A stretch of DNA of 64,000 nucleotides from Actinernus sp. WN-2022 (Eukaryota; Cnidaria; Anthozoa; Actiniaria; Actinernidae): positions 145,983,745 to 146,047,744 of the forward strand of contig JAOWCC010001589.1 in assembly GCA_030867875.1 (NCBI GenBank), in the 5' to 3' direction. Both the position numbers and the translations under genes were made by a program. The notes beneath the pieces were generated by a model. The model did not search any database, had not been told where the DNA came from, and saw nothing but the letters and a program-made list of their open reading frames with translations. The number at the start of each line of letters is the position of its first letter. The first letter of the stretch is position 1. This document shows, piece by piece, positions 12,060-21,825 of the stretch.

Positions 12060-12302
12060 AGACTCCTTTATTTACTTTACATCCAGCTTATATATACCTA
12101 AAATTAAAATCTCGTCTTAAGACATTTTTGTTTCAACAGGCCTATGATATTTAGTTTTCGAACATGTTTACTCTAAATCATGTTTAACTTAGTTGCTTGG
12201 TTGTTATAATATTTAACTTATTATTTAGTTTGTAATTCTTTGTGAAGCGCCTTTGAATTTTAGAAAAGTGCGCTATATAAGTTTAGATTATTATTATTAT
12301 TT
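12060..12302 (+). mobile_element. 3' end of a CR1/L2-like LINE
   Basis: The frame LKSRLKTFLFQQAYDI and its stop match the typical end of the second ORF of CR1/L2-like elements, followed by a short 3' region ending 'gtgcgctatataagtttag' and an (ATT)n tail. It is a 5'-truncated insertion. Confidence 0.65.
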
Positions 12303-12425
12303 GTGGTTAAATATTTTAAGAAGTAATAGTTCAAAGCCGACAATGAGGACTGGACGGGATTTCAAGTCCGCGCAATTAGACTACAAGGGTTGTGATTGTT
12401 ATTTTGTCACGGTCATTTCAACAAA

Positions 12426-12511
12426 CGGCCTGATAGCGTAGTGGACAAGACAGCGGACTAGTAGTCAAGAGCAGCCATGCGGATGATGGTTCGAGTCACA
12501 CTCTGGACACC
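12426..12511 (+). mobile_element. tRNA-derived SINE head
   Basis: The stretch has an A-box-like 'tagcgtagtgg' and a B-box-like 'ggttcgagtc' about 50 bp apart, in a cloverleaf-sized unit starting ggcctgatagcg. The pairing is imperfect and there is no mature CCA logic, so a tRNA-derived SINE is more likely than a working tRNA gene. The body probably runs to about 12620. Confidence 0.5.
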
Positions 12512-12834
12512 GATTTTTATTTCCGTCTTCTCCTTCACTTCTCCATGTAAAGTCATACTTATGCTGTAATCCTGGTAGCTTAATTAGGCCTACTTGTCCA
12601 CATGCATGAATGATACCCAATGAGAACACAGATGAACATCACTAGTGATTTGGATCAAAATTAATTCAGGCCTAGGACTGGAACAAAATTAATTCAGTCC
12701 TTGGACTGGAAACAAATGGTTGAATGTAGTTCTGGGAGTACTTTCCGGGGTTTCAAGGATCGTCATGTGATCGAATTCTGGGCACATGGTTGGTTGGTTA
12801 CCTCATGAATAATTAATGAGGATGAGATGTTTGG

Positions 12835-13520
12835 ATAATATACCGACCCCTCTACGGATTTTTGCAAATATATGTTGTACATGACTCTTCCAATTAAGAT
12901 TGGAATCTAGATAGACACCTAAATATTTCCAACTCTGTTTCTGTGAAATTGGACTATCGTTGATCAATAGATCGATATGAAAATGTAATCGTTTTTGAGG
13001 AGGATGGAAAATAACGAAATCTGTTTTATCAATGTTAAGAGGAGCTTGTTACAAGCCAGCCATGTATTAACATACTCTAAGTGGATATTTATAAATGTCT
13101 CCAGGACAGTCCGGTCCTTATGAGCAGCAAAATGGTGAAACTCAGAGAAATCTGAACAAGTCATGAAGTCATTAATATATAAAAGGAATAGAAGAGGGCC
13201 AAAAACTGAACTATGATGAACCCCACAGTATATGTTAAGACTATTTGATGACACACTACCTATTGAGATAAATTGCTTACGATTATGTAAGTAGGAAATG
13301 AACCATTCACTGGCTATGCCACGAACGCCGTAATGTTACAGCTTTTTTTAATCAGAATTTCATGGTTAACAGTGTCAAACGCTTTACTAAGGTTAAGAAA
13401 TATTCCACATTAGTAGTTGCCTTTGCTTTTTGCATTTTATCTACTACCAAGATAAGAGCATGAACAGTGGAGTGATTTGAACGAAAGCCAAACTGATTTT
13501 GACATAGAATATTCATCTTC
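12835..13520 (-). pseudogene. Decayed LINE reverse transcriptase, copy D
   Basis: On the minus strand, frames show CQNQFGFRSNHSTVHALI, then SVFGPLLFLLYINDF and a corrupted active-site region (HHFAAHKD in place of the YxDD box), then a LGVYLDSNLNW-type C-terminal motif near 12900. Stops and frameshifts separate them. The same remnant recurs at 44750-45990, so this is a fossil non-LTR retrotransposon copied with its neighbours. Confidence 0.65.
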
Positions 13521-13796
13521 ATCTTGCTGAACTGGTACAGTTGTATTTCTGAAAGAAGTTAATATATCATATGATCAAGTCTATAAAAATGATTGTATGG
13601 CAAGATACTGTTCCACATCATTAGAGATCTTCTCTTGGACTTTTTGGTTTCAGTAGATTTTTCATACAAACCTTGTTCCGCCTGGATTCAGAGAGAAACT
13701 TGCATCTTTGATTGAATAAATAGTAAATTAGTTTACATAAAACAATTGAGAATGAAAAACGTGCATGGAGATCTGTTCGCTATTATATTAATCGCT

Positions 13797-14045
13797 GAAG
13801 GACCGTAGGTGTTACTAGGCCTCTTCTGTAGATAAATAATCGTTGTTGGAGAAGATTCTTTCAAGACGTCATAATAAATGCCGAAGTACCGTAGGTGTTA
13901 TAGGGCCTCTTCTGTGGAGAAAGAATCGTTGTTGGAGAAGATTCTTTCAAGATGTCATAATAATCGTCGAAGTACCGTAGGTGTTATAGGGCCTCTTCTG
14001 TGGAGAAATAATCGTTGTTGGAGAAGATTCTTTCAAGAGTATTAT
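13797..14045. repeat. 85-bp minisatellite
   Basis: Three units of about 85-86 bp, each containing 'ccgtaggtgttatagggcc' and 'gttggagaagattctttc', follow each other. The same array lies at 46195-46437 next to the second LINE remnant. Confidence 0.8.
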
Positions 14046-14143
14046 TATAGCAAAGGAGTTTAAATTAGGCATCATCATCATTCCTATTGTTTTCATCATT
14101 CCTTGTTATTGCCCACTCAGAGAATTGATCCCCAGGTGCAGCT

Positions 14144-14365
14144 CTAGTAGATAGATGAGCTGCATCTTCTCGGGGCAGAACCCTTATCTTTAGCCCTTTT
14201 TGTGAGGGTTTTTACATATGTTCTGTGCATATATTTTTTGTACCTTTTGAGTGTAGCACCCTCCCAAGAGAGGCGCTTCACTTTGTAACCCAGTAGTTTT
14301 GGGTTGCCTTCGTCATCATTTTCAAATGAGCTCTCTTCACTGCTCATTGAATCCTCTCGTAACAC
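14144..14365 (-). pseudogene. Short acidic/basic protein fragment
   Basis: The minus frame starts MLREDSMSSEESSFENDDEG and continues into a Lys/Arg-rich half. The Ser/Glu patch followed by KVKRLSWEGATLKRYKKYM looks like a genuine protein piece of a type seen near invertebrate DNA transposons, but I cannot name it. No partner exon was found in 14046-14571. Confidence 0.3.
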
Positions 14366-14571
14366 TTCAGCAACTTTTACTTTCCTGTGGACATCCCAAC
14401 TAGTGACACGTTCCAGTGCTATGTTTTATTAATCAGTTTTATATCACTGATATAAAGACACCAGTGATTGCTCCCAAACTGACAGTCGTAAGTGCAAAAG
14501 ACCCGGGGCACTCGAACACAAAGGCTCCCGACATCACTGTTATGCCAATGTGACTGGACCATGAATGTGCA

Positions 14572-15950
14572 ACCCAATTTTTTTGCTCCTTACTCTAACT
14601 GTGCGTGTCAGTGTTGCACGTGATAGTAGCTATAAACAGGAAATTTAACCAAAATATCCCCAAAATATTTTTTTAGAAGTCATTTATAAACTTCATGTCT
14701 GTGTTTTATCGGCTCTAAAGATCCTTTCCTGCGGCTTAAAAAGTGGGACTGGTACATGTAGATCAATCAACTTAAGCTCTGTATGATATAGCTCAGGGGG
14801 AAAACATAAATAATTTTATAATTATATTAAAATCTCAGCATTCCTTTTAATTTAGGCTTAAATTATGATTTGAAATCAAAATAGTTTAGATACAAGCTGC
14901 GGTACATACTTTTCTTCAATTCAAGACCATTAAGATAGTATATACAATATAGTATGCCTATGTGGCTGTAGAGTGTATACATTGTGATGCTGCAAGAGTT
15001 AAAAAAAAGATACCTCAAACCTTTTCCAGCACCTAATTAAAGGCTTACATATACAATTGACACTTATCCTCCATTTAAATACATCTACCCACCTCTCTTA
15101 ATCTCCCTTGCCTCCTGCACTTCTGTTTGTGGAGCTCATATTTATTCATCTGCATTTGTTTCTGCTTCTCATGCAAAGACAAGAAGTATCGCTTGATAGC
15201 CACTACATAAACATAATTAGATACAGTTATTTTGTATATGTAATTGTTGTTAAAAAACAAATATTGTGTATGTGGAGGGGGGGGGCTAGGTGAGGGGAAG
15301 GAGAATCTATTAATCTGGCAGTGCAGCTGAATTCTTAACATTTCAAGTTAAAAGGAGATTTCTCTTTCGTTTTATTAAAGACACACAGACATGTATGAAT
15401 TGTCAGATAAATAATTGTGCCTTCTCAAAAAAATAATGTTATGGAGTCTGAGAGCTGTAAAATAGATGTTTAATATATGTAATAATCTCTAATAATTATT
15501 GCTGGTTTTGCAGGATTTATTATCTCCAATCCAGTGTACATGTATATAGTAATAATATAACTATATAAAAAAATATAAACTCAATAGTATACATGTCAGA
15601 GTTCGAAATAATATTTTTTTCCTTAGTTGTCCCTGTGGCAACCATGGGTCTTAATGTCAGGTTGCCCCACAGAACATTTGGTTGTCCCAAAGACAAGATG
15701 CACTAAACGAAGTGGAAAAGCAAGCACAAACGGAGTCATTTTGATGAAAAACTACCACTACAGCATTTAATTTTAAGTAGCATTTAATTTTAAGTATCAT
15801 TTTATTATCCTTTCCCACAGCCTAAACTGCCCTTTCTGTTTCTAGTCTCTGTTCAAATACAACACAAAATACAATACAGTGCTTGGCAGATCAGATTGCC
15901 CCAGGGACAACCAGTCTCCAGGAATTGGTTGCCCCAGCACAATTTTGGTT
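14572..15950. repeat. Dispersed repeat family A, copy 2
   Basis: It matches 1-1690 from its first base but lacks the part equivalent to about 870-1100 and some of 1330-1450. It abuts the 5'-truncated LINE at about 15965. No gene is supported inside it. Confidence 0.7.
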
Positions 15951-15964
15951 GTCCTGGGTTCCCA

Positions 15965-16554
15965 GGATAACGTCCCGTGGTGGTGGAGTGGCACTTTTTC
16001 ACAAGAAGCAGTTTAAAATTAAGATTAAAGAACAAAATTTCATGAGTTTTGAAGTGATCGACGTCATTTTAAAGTCGTCTTGTAGCGAGAATATAAGACT
16101 CGTTATTGTTTATCGTCCGCCACCCTCTGCGGTAAATGGACTTAATGTGAACATGTTTTTAAATGAATTCAGATCCTATCTAGAGCAGTTGATTTTGACT
16201 CCTAGTTACCTGCTGATTGTCGGTGATTTCAATTTTCAAGTTGATCGGGCGGACAATGTTGATGCTCGTCGATTTATGCAAATTCTAGAGTCTTTTGATC
16301 TTAGTCAAAAGGTTGTCGAATCTACTCATCGTAGCGGCCATATACTGGACCTAGTCATCTCAAGAACTAGTGAGGATGCCATTAGTGACTGTTACGTTCA
16401 TCATCCTTCAATGTCTGATCATCATGCGGTGCATGTCAATCTTCGATTAGCGAAACCATTGTTAGAGAAGAAGGAAGTTATTTTCCGTAAAATACGGTCT
16501 ATTGATTTTGTGCAATTTCGCTATGATTTGCAAATGTCCGACTTAATTATAGAA
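15965..16554 (+). pseudogene. LINE apurinic-type endonuclease, 5'-truncated and interrupted
   Basis: This is the front part of a CR1/L2-like LINE second ORF: the frame contains YRPPPS and VGDFNF, the endonuclease-type phosphodiesterase motifs, and SDHHAVHV near its end, typical of the last catalytic box. The N-terminal third of the domain is missing at the junction with repeat A'. The frame is cut by viral copy 1 at 16554 and resumes in phase at 32146, so the LINE was an open frame when the virus integrated. Confidence 0.8.
16549..16554. repeat. Target site duplication, left of viral copy 1
   Basis: ATAGAA here is repeated at 32146-32151 immediately after the right terminal palindrome. The LINE reading frame continues across one copy of it. 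By comparison with copy 2 the true duplication may be 5 bp (ATAGA). Confidence 0.85.
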
Positions 16555-16781
16555 TTATGAATTCAGAAATCCACTTCATGACGCCCCTTATGCAAGAAAA
16601 AAGGCGTCCATAACATTCACAACCTTTTGAGTTTTGTTGCACAAGAAAAAGTTGTATCATTTTGACGCCGACTATACTACTAGGGGTAACTAAGGGTCAT
16701 TCAAAGTGTCACTAGACATTCTTGTACATAAAATCCAACTCGATAATCCTATTAGAGATATGATTACATATAGTTATATCG
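16555..16781. repeat. Left terminal inverted repeat of copy 1 (half palindrome)
   Basis: Only the inner arm (to 16681, ending actatactact) and the adjoining 100-bp subterminal part are present. The first bases correspond to the tip of the palindrome seen complete at the right end. The tip sequence gaattcagaaatccac appears here in the same orientation as at the right end, not inverted as a simple inverted repeat would demand. Confidence 0.85.
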
Positions 16782-16784
16782 CCG

Positions 16785-16948
16785 CAACATCCTTACACAT
16801 AAAATCCAAAACTCGAGTATCTGTTAAAGCTATCCTAACACATAGTTATACCGAAGAGAGATATATCGCCCCTCAACATCCTTACACCTAGAAATCTGAA
16901 TTTGGAGTGTCTGTTAAAGCTATCCTAACACATAGTTATATCGAAGGG
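16785..16948. repeat. Subterminal tandem duplication before the polymerase gene
   Basis: Two units with an offset of about 89 bp both contain 'caacatccttacac', 'ctgttaaagctatcctaac' and 'acatagttata'. The second leads directly to the polymerase start. Copy 2 has only one unit of this kind but duplicates the preceding piece instead. Confidence 0.75.
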
Positions 16949-16951
16949 AGA
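16935..16951 (+). promoter_or_regulatory. TATAGTTATA-type promoter of the polymerase gene
   Basis: The sequence tagttatatcgaaggga lies just before the ATG at 16952. The same core occurs near the starts of the F-box gene, the capsid/membrane gene pair and the 571-residue gene pair, so it is likely a virus promoter element. Confidence 0.5.
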
Positions 16952-19900
16952 ATGGTGAGACCACGTAGTGAACCACTTCCACGGAGTCTAGCTCGAGAGG
17001 CAGGTGCCATTCTAGAGGAGAGAGATGGAATGCTCGAGGGAGTGGAGATAGGTCGCCGTACTATTCGATGGCGCTTCTTCCAAGGTGTGGCAGGAGACTT
17101 GACTCCTAGGATCATGGAAAAGTTAGTTGCAAAGGTAACCACCAGCTTCTACCTACGCTACAGCTACACCTATCGCATTCGCAATGTCAATGACGGACGC
17201 GTGATACTATTCTCCAAGACTGTCCCAGGCTCTCCATGGGTGAACATCCTAGAAGATGCAGAAGAGTGGGTCAATAGCAAGGAGACAGCTCGTTTGAATC
17301 CCGACAACATCAATCGACCAAATACCCAATGGGCCTTCATTCGTTGGATATATGTGGATGTTAAAGTTGTGATCGATCGTCAGCTTCTGTTGGGAACAGG
17401 TCCACTGCCCCAATGGCTTCGTCAGAAAAAAGGAATGTTTGCCCTTGATCGATATGGCGACAACCTATGTCTTTGGCGCTGCCTTGCCATGCATGAAGGA
17501 GCAAGATTAGATAGGTGTTGCGTCAAAGCTCGAAAACTTGCCCAGGACTTCTATCGCCTGACAGCGCTCACACAAGACGTTCCCAGAACTTCCTTAGACC
17601 AGCTGGAGGAAGTCGAGTTGCACTTTAGAATCGGTATTCGGGTGTACGAACCCACGGAGGATGGCGCTTGGCATCTGACGCGACATGCAGCTCACTACAA
17701 GCATACGATGACGATTGGGATATACGACGGACATGCCTTCTACATCAAGAACATCAACAAGCTAGGGCACATCTACGTATGTAATGACTGTAAGCAACGG
17801 TTCACGAAAGCCTCAGACCTTCACCGCCATGCAGATCGTTGCAGTCGTGGAGAAACAAAGATTGTTTGCCCTGGAAAGGTAATCACAGTACCCCAGTCGG
17901 CATACGAAAAAGCCTTCTGGCCAGAGAGCACCGCTAGCAAAGTCGCTTTATGCTGGTTGGAACGCGAAACCAAAAGGATTGGACAACACATTCATCATGC
18001 AGCTTGTGGACATGGTGGAGAGCATTGGATCGAAGGAGCGCCGGTCGACGGCTACGAACCTATTTCGAAAACCATCTTTCAATTTCATGGATGCTATTTC
18101 CATGGCTGCCCGAAATGCTTCCCTAGGGAAAGGAGGCTCTATCTCAAGACCTGTGAAAGAACGGCAAAGCTACAAGGAGCTGGTTATACAGTAGTGGAAG
18201 CTTGGGGCTGCTCCACAAAGAAGAAGAACAAACCGGTCCCCACACCAACACAACCTGTCTACCCACACTTCATAGTTTACGATTTCGAAGCCTATCTCGA
18301 CACGACAAAAGGAAGACAACCAACAGACCACCTGACCATCGAAAACGTCCATGTCCCAATATCAGTATCAATTGCTGACACGTACAATCGAAAGCCAACC
18401 CACATCTGTCGACGTAATCCAAAAGAACTCATCGAAGCCTTTGTCGAAGAACTCCAGCTAAGAGCGAAAGTGATCCAAGAAGTCATTGCAGAACAGTTCT
18501 GCCCCAAGACACCTGAATTCTCTTTTGACACCCTACCAAAGAAACAACAAGCGAAGATCGACGAATGGATCCGCCAAGTTCCAGTAGTGGGATTCAACTC
18601 TGGCAGGTACGATCTCAATCTGATCAGGGAGCACTTCGTAGGAATCATTGCTGACACCTGTTCAAAGATCCTGGTAGCAAAGAAAGCCAATTCCACTATG
18701 TTCCTATTGACCCCAGATTTCCGTTTCCTAGATGTGATCAACTACCTTGGACCTGGAACTTCTTATGAACGTTGGGTCGCTGCCTATGGCTGTGAGTTGC
18801 AAAAGAGTTTCTTCCCATATGAGTGGTTCGATTCTCCAGACAAGTTGGATCACATTGGATTACCAGACTATCCAGAGTGGGGTTCGAAGTTGAAAAGAGA
18901 ACATCTACTATCTATGTCAGAGTTCGAAGACTGTGAGTGCACCTTTCTCGACAAAGGAATGGAAACCTTTGCAGACTGGCTACGATACTACAACGACCTA
19001 GATGTAGTTCCATTCCTAGAGGCACTCGAAAAGATGCGAGATTTCTATCACGAGAAAGGAGTAGACATGCTGAAAGACGCAGTGTCCATTCCAGGAGTCT
19101 CACTACAGTTCCTACTTCGAGGTAGTGTAGAAAGGGGAGCTGAGATGTACGCTCCAAGTAAGGAAGCCTACCGCATGCTGAAAGACGCTGTCGTGGGAGG
19201 TCCAAGCATAGTGTTCACCAGACTCCACGAAGCAGGAGTGACTAAGATTCGTAGTCATCAGGGAGGAACTAAGACTTGTCGTAAGATTCTTGGATACGAT
19301 GCCAACGCCCTATATCTTTCTACCATGGAATTCGAAATGCCTTGTGGAAAAGAAAAGGTTGTGCACTATGACGATCCAGGTCCAGCCACTGAAGGATTCG
19401 TTGAATGTCTACTTGGTGGAACGTGGTTTGGATATGCAGAAGTAGACATCGAGATACCAAAGAAATTGTGGAAGGAATTTGAGGAGATGCCCCCCTTCTT
19501 CTACAACAAGAAAATCCCCAAAGAAGCAATCCCTCCAGAAATGTTGGCCTACCTCACAAAGACAGGTAGAAAGCTCAGCGAGGAAAAGAAGCTAGTTGGG
19601 AGTCTCTCTGGAAAGAAGTTGCTACTCTATGCTCCTCTTCTACTTTGGTATGTAGATCATGGCGCAGTGATCACTGCTGTCTACCGCACGATAGATTACG
19701 AACCCAAAGAAATCTTCGGATGGTTCGTGGACCAAGTCACTGAGGCACGTCGTATGGGAGATGAAGATAAAGGTGAGGCTTTGCTGGCAGATGTGTTCAA
19801 GCTGCTAGGAAACAGCGCCTATGGAAAGTTGCTCGAAGACTTGGGACGCCAAACGAAAGTCACCTATACAAAAGATGAGAAGGTTGTGGACAAGGCATTG

Positions 19901-20542
19901 CGAAGTGTTTGGTTCGAAGACCTGGAAGAGATTGGTGAGGCATACGAACTCGAGAGCCGAAAGGACCAGATCCGAATCAAACGCCCTTTCCAAGTAGGTA
20001 TCGCTGTGTACCAGCTCGCAAAGCTGCGTATGCTCGAGTTCTACTACGACTTCCTCGATAAGTACATCGACCGAGATGATTTCGAATACATCCAGATGGA
20101 CACGGACAGTGCGTACATTGCCATCTCGGGAAATAGCCTCGATGAGGTTGTAAGACCGGAACTACGTGAGGATTTCGAAGCCAATAGGAAGGAATGGCTA
20201 GCTTGGGACAAGTGGAGCAGTCGTACGCCAGGACTCTTCAAACTCGAATTCGAAGGACAGCGCGCCATTGCCCTATGCTCGAAAGCCTACTACGTCGATA
20301 CGGGTGGCAGCAAGAAGTATTCCGCTAAAGGTATGTCTAGGCGTCACAATGACATTTCGTGGGATCGATTCAAAGCAGCCCTCCAGGGTAGTATCGACAT
20401 GGCGGAAAACCGAGGCTTCCGACTATTGCCAGAAGGTGTGGTAACCTACGACCAATGGAAGCTTGGGCTATCGGCTTACTACGACAAAAGACGCGTTCTT
20501 CCCGATGGAATCCACACCGAGCCAATAGAGTACGCTGTTTAG
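16952..20542 (+). CDS. polB: Protein-primed-type DNA polymerase B with OTU-like and Vsr-like domains
   Basis: The 1196-residue protein should replicate the viral DNA. From the ATG at 16952 (chosen because it follows the promoter motif and is shared with copy 2) it shows: an OTU-like cysteine peptidase region at about 166-265 (GDNLCLWRCL; DGHAFYI); a C2H2 zinc finger at about 276-297; a Vsr-like endonuclease-type region at about 345-421 (FHGCYFHGC; GYTVVEAWGC); exonuclease boxes DFE at 444-446, GFNSGRYD near 550 and YNDLD near 680; polymerase motif A YDANALY near 782, motif B KLLGNSAYG near 950 and motif C MDTDSAY near 1050. This set matches Polinton polymerases. Its stop overlaps the convergent integrase stop by 4 bp. 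All catalytic residues I can check are present. Confidence 0.93.
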   Translation: MVRPRSEPLPRSLAREAGAILEERDGMLEGVEIGRRTIRWRFFQGVAGDLTPRIMEKLVAKVTTSFYLRYSYTYRIRNVNDGRVILFSKTVPGSPWVNILEDAEEWVNSKETARLNPDNINRPNTQWAFIRWIYVDVKVVIDRQLLLGTGPLPQWLRQKKGMFALDRYGDNLCLWRCLAMHEGARLDRCCVKARKLAQDFYRLTALTQDVPRTSLDQLEEVELHFRIGIRVYEPTEDGAWHLTRHAAHYKHTMTIGIYDGHAFYIKNINKLGHIYVCNDCKQRFTKASDLHRHADRCSRGETKIVCPGKVITVPQSAYEKAFWPESTASKVALCWLERETKRIGQHIHHAACGHGGEHWIEGAPVDGYEPISKTIFQFHGCYFHGCPKCFPRERRLYLKTCERTAKLQGAGYTVVEAWGCSTKKKNKPVPTPTQPVYPHFIVYDFEAYLDTTKGRQPTDHLTIENVHVPISVSIADTYNRKPTHICRRNPKELIEAFVEELQLRAKVIQEVIAEQFCPKTPEFSFDTLPKKQQAKIDEWIRQVPVVGFNSGRYDLNLIREHFVGIIADTCSKILVAKKANSTMFLLTPDFRFLDVINYLGPGTSYERWVAAYGCELQKSFFPYEWFDSPDKLDHIGLPDYPEWGSKLKREHLLSMSEFEDCECTFLDKGMETFADWLRYYNDLDVVPFLEALEKMRDFYHEKGVDMLKDAVSIPGVSLQFLLRGSVERGAEMYAPSKEAYRMLKDAVVGGPSIVFTRLHEAGVTKIRSHQGGTKTCRKILGYDANALYLSTMEFEMPCGKEKVVHYDDPGPATEGFVECLLGGTWFGYAEVDIEIPKKLWKEFEEMPPFFYNKKIPKEAIPPEMLAYLTKTGRKLSEEKKLVGSLSGKKLLLYAPLLLWYVDHGAVITAVYRTIDYEPKEIFGWFVDQVTEARRMGDEDKGEALLADVFKLLGNSAYGKLLEDLGRQTKVTYTKDEKVVDKALRSVWFEDLEEIGEAYELESRKDQIRIKRPFQVGIAVYQLAKLRMLEFYYDFLDKYIDRDDFEYIQMDTDSAYIAISGNSLDEVVRPELREDFEANRKEWLAWDKWSSRTPGLFKLEFEGQRAIALCSKAYYVDTGGSKKYSAKGMSRRHNDISWDRFKAALQGSIDMAENRGFRLLPEGVVTYDQWKLGLSAYYDKRRVLPDGIHTEPIEYAV

Positions 20543-21594
20543 CGTCTAGGTACAAACAGAATTCCTTTTGGTGGTAGTTCTGTATCCCTAGGAACGACTT
20601 GTAGCTCTTCACGAACGAATCCACGTTTGGGTGCGTCCTTCTCCTTTGCAAGGTAGTAAAGCACAGGCTGTCCCGAAGATACTACACTTCGCGAAATGGT
20701 GTATATCTGCAAACTCCACACAGGATCAGTAGCTCTACGTTTTTCACCTCCTTCCAATTCTCCTGGTGCATAAAGATATCGAACTAGAACGTCGAATGGT
20801 AGACGCTCTTCTCTCAATCCAACGGTTCGCGAATACGTAGGAGTCTTCAGATCTACTTGTTGCGCCACTACAGAATTCGAAGGCTCTTTACCAGTCAACC
20901 GAGTCACCTCACTGTTCATGGCTTTGATAACCATTGGTAAACGAATTACCCATTCTCTACTACGCTCATCTGATCCTTCCGAAGTAAGCACCATCTCTTG
21001 TGCATACTGATACCCAAACAATCTCTCAGCTAGAGTCCTATTTGCTCTTTCAACAAAACTTTGCGCTCTATGATTACCAGCCTCACCTCGTTGAACTTTC
21101 GTACCATGTAGTTCTAGCGTTTCAGACATACGTCCCATGAATTCTCTACCAGGATCTACTTGCAAGGTCTTTGGCCATTCTAGTGGACTACGTTTATAGA
21201 TTCGTTCGAATGCCGCAGAAACTTCACCACTATCTTTAGATGCCAAAGGTTCGGCTTCTTTGTATCGAGAAGCTACATCGATTACCACTAATGCATACTT
21301 ATATAGTTTCCTTCCACGTCCAGGACGATCGTGTGGTAGAAATATCAAATCAGCTTGGTGGACTTCATTTGGTTTCGATACAGTCCAATGCGGTCGTGGA
21401 ATGTGTTTTGGTGGTGGTAGATATATTTGCCACATAGATTGCTTTTCCAACCAACTCCTAGCCACGTCTTCTGATGCTTTCGCTGCTACCGATAGCTTAC
21501 CAATTGCAGAGTGACCTTTCCAATAGCCCATAGGACCATAGAAGATATTCGCAAGTTTAGAATCCATCATACATCTATACGTCCCAACCTTCAA
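20539..21594 (-). CDS. int: Retroviral-type integrase
   Basis: The 351-residue enzyme inserts the viral DNA into the host genome. The catalytic core shows D82 (HQADLIFL), D147 (LQVDPGREF) and E182 (FVERANRTL), giving the D,D-35-E spacing of the rve fold. The C-terminal part (YYLAKEKDAP...VREELQVV) has the small beta-barrel pattern found after the core in Polinton integrases. The N-terminal His/Cys zinc-binding motif is not obvious. A start at 21570 (MDSKL) is also possible. Both insertions show 5-6 bp target duplications, in line with such an enzyme. The gene ends tail-to-tail with the polymerase. Confidence 0.92.
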   Translation of the reverse strand: MKVGTYRCMMDSKLANIFYGPMGYWKGHSAIGKLSVAAKASEDVARSWLEKQSMWQIYLPPPKHIPRPHWTVSKPNEVHQADLIFLPHDRPGRGRKLYKYALVVIDVASRYKEAEPLASKDSGEVSAAFERIYKRSPLEWPKTLQVDPGREFMGRMSETLELHGTKVQRGEAGNHRAQSFVERANRTLAERLFGYQYAQEMVLTSEGSDERSREWVIRLPMVIKAMNSEVTRLTGKEPSNSVVAQQVDLKTPTYSRTVGLREERLPFDVLVRYLYAPGELEGGEKRRATDPVWSLQIYTISRSVVSSGQPVLYYLAKEKDAPKRGFVREELQVVPRDTELPPKGILFVPRR

Positions 21595-21599
21595 CAGAT

Positions 21600-21671
21600 A
21601 AAAAAAAAAAAAGGAAGAATAAAGAAAGTCGTTGCGTGACCCTCTTCATTCTTCCTTGTTTTTTTTTTTTT
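21600..21671. repeat. A/T-tract-flanked hairpin, internal copy L
   Basis: A run of A, then ggaagaataaagaa, a loop containing gtcgttgcgtgacc, then tcttcattcttcc and a run of T. The whole can fold into a long stem. The same unit lies inverted at 30407-30480. It separates the integrase start from the minisatellite and the 142-residue gene; a role as terminator, insulator or cis signal is possible. Confidence 0.75.
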
Positions 21672-21825
21672 AGTAGTAACCTAGTAGTAGCTTAGTAGTA
21701 GCTAGTAGTAGCTTAGGGGTAGCTTAGTAGTAGCTAGTAGTAGCTTAGGGGTAGCTTAGTAGTAGCTAGTAGTAGCTTAGGGGTAGCTTAGTAGTAGCTA
21801 GTAGTAGCTTAGGGGGTAGTAGTAT
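21672..21825. repeat. 32-bp minisatellite
   Basis: Four units with period 32, each with 'gcttaggggtagct' and repeated tagtag, fill the gap between the internal hairpin and the 142-residue gene. At the same place copy 2 has a 21-bp-period array built from related but different words. Confidence 0.8.

Noticed and set aside
12426..12511. Functional tRNA gene
   Set aside because: A and B boxes are present, but the acceptor and anticodon stems do not pair well and SINE body sequence follows.
18292..18741. 149-codon minus frame inside the polymerase
   Set aside because: It lies opposite the exonuclease domain and has no promoter motif; codon use reflects the polymerase frame.
20539..20542. Frameshift fusion of polymerase and integrase
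   Set aside because: The genes are on opposite strands and merely overlap by their stop codons in both copies.
21060..21600. Plus-strand frames opposite the integrase (for example 21240-21514)
   Set aside because: They are mirror frames of the conserved integrase and change faster than it between copies.
21672..21825. CRISPR-like array
   Set aside because: The units are contiguous with no unique spacers, and the context is eukaryotic; it is a minisatellite.
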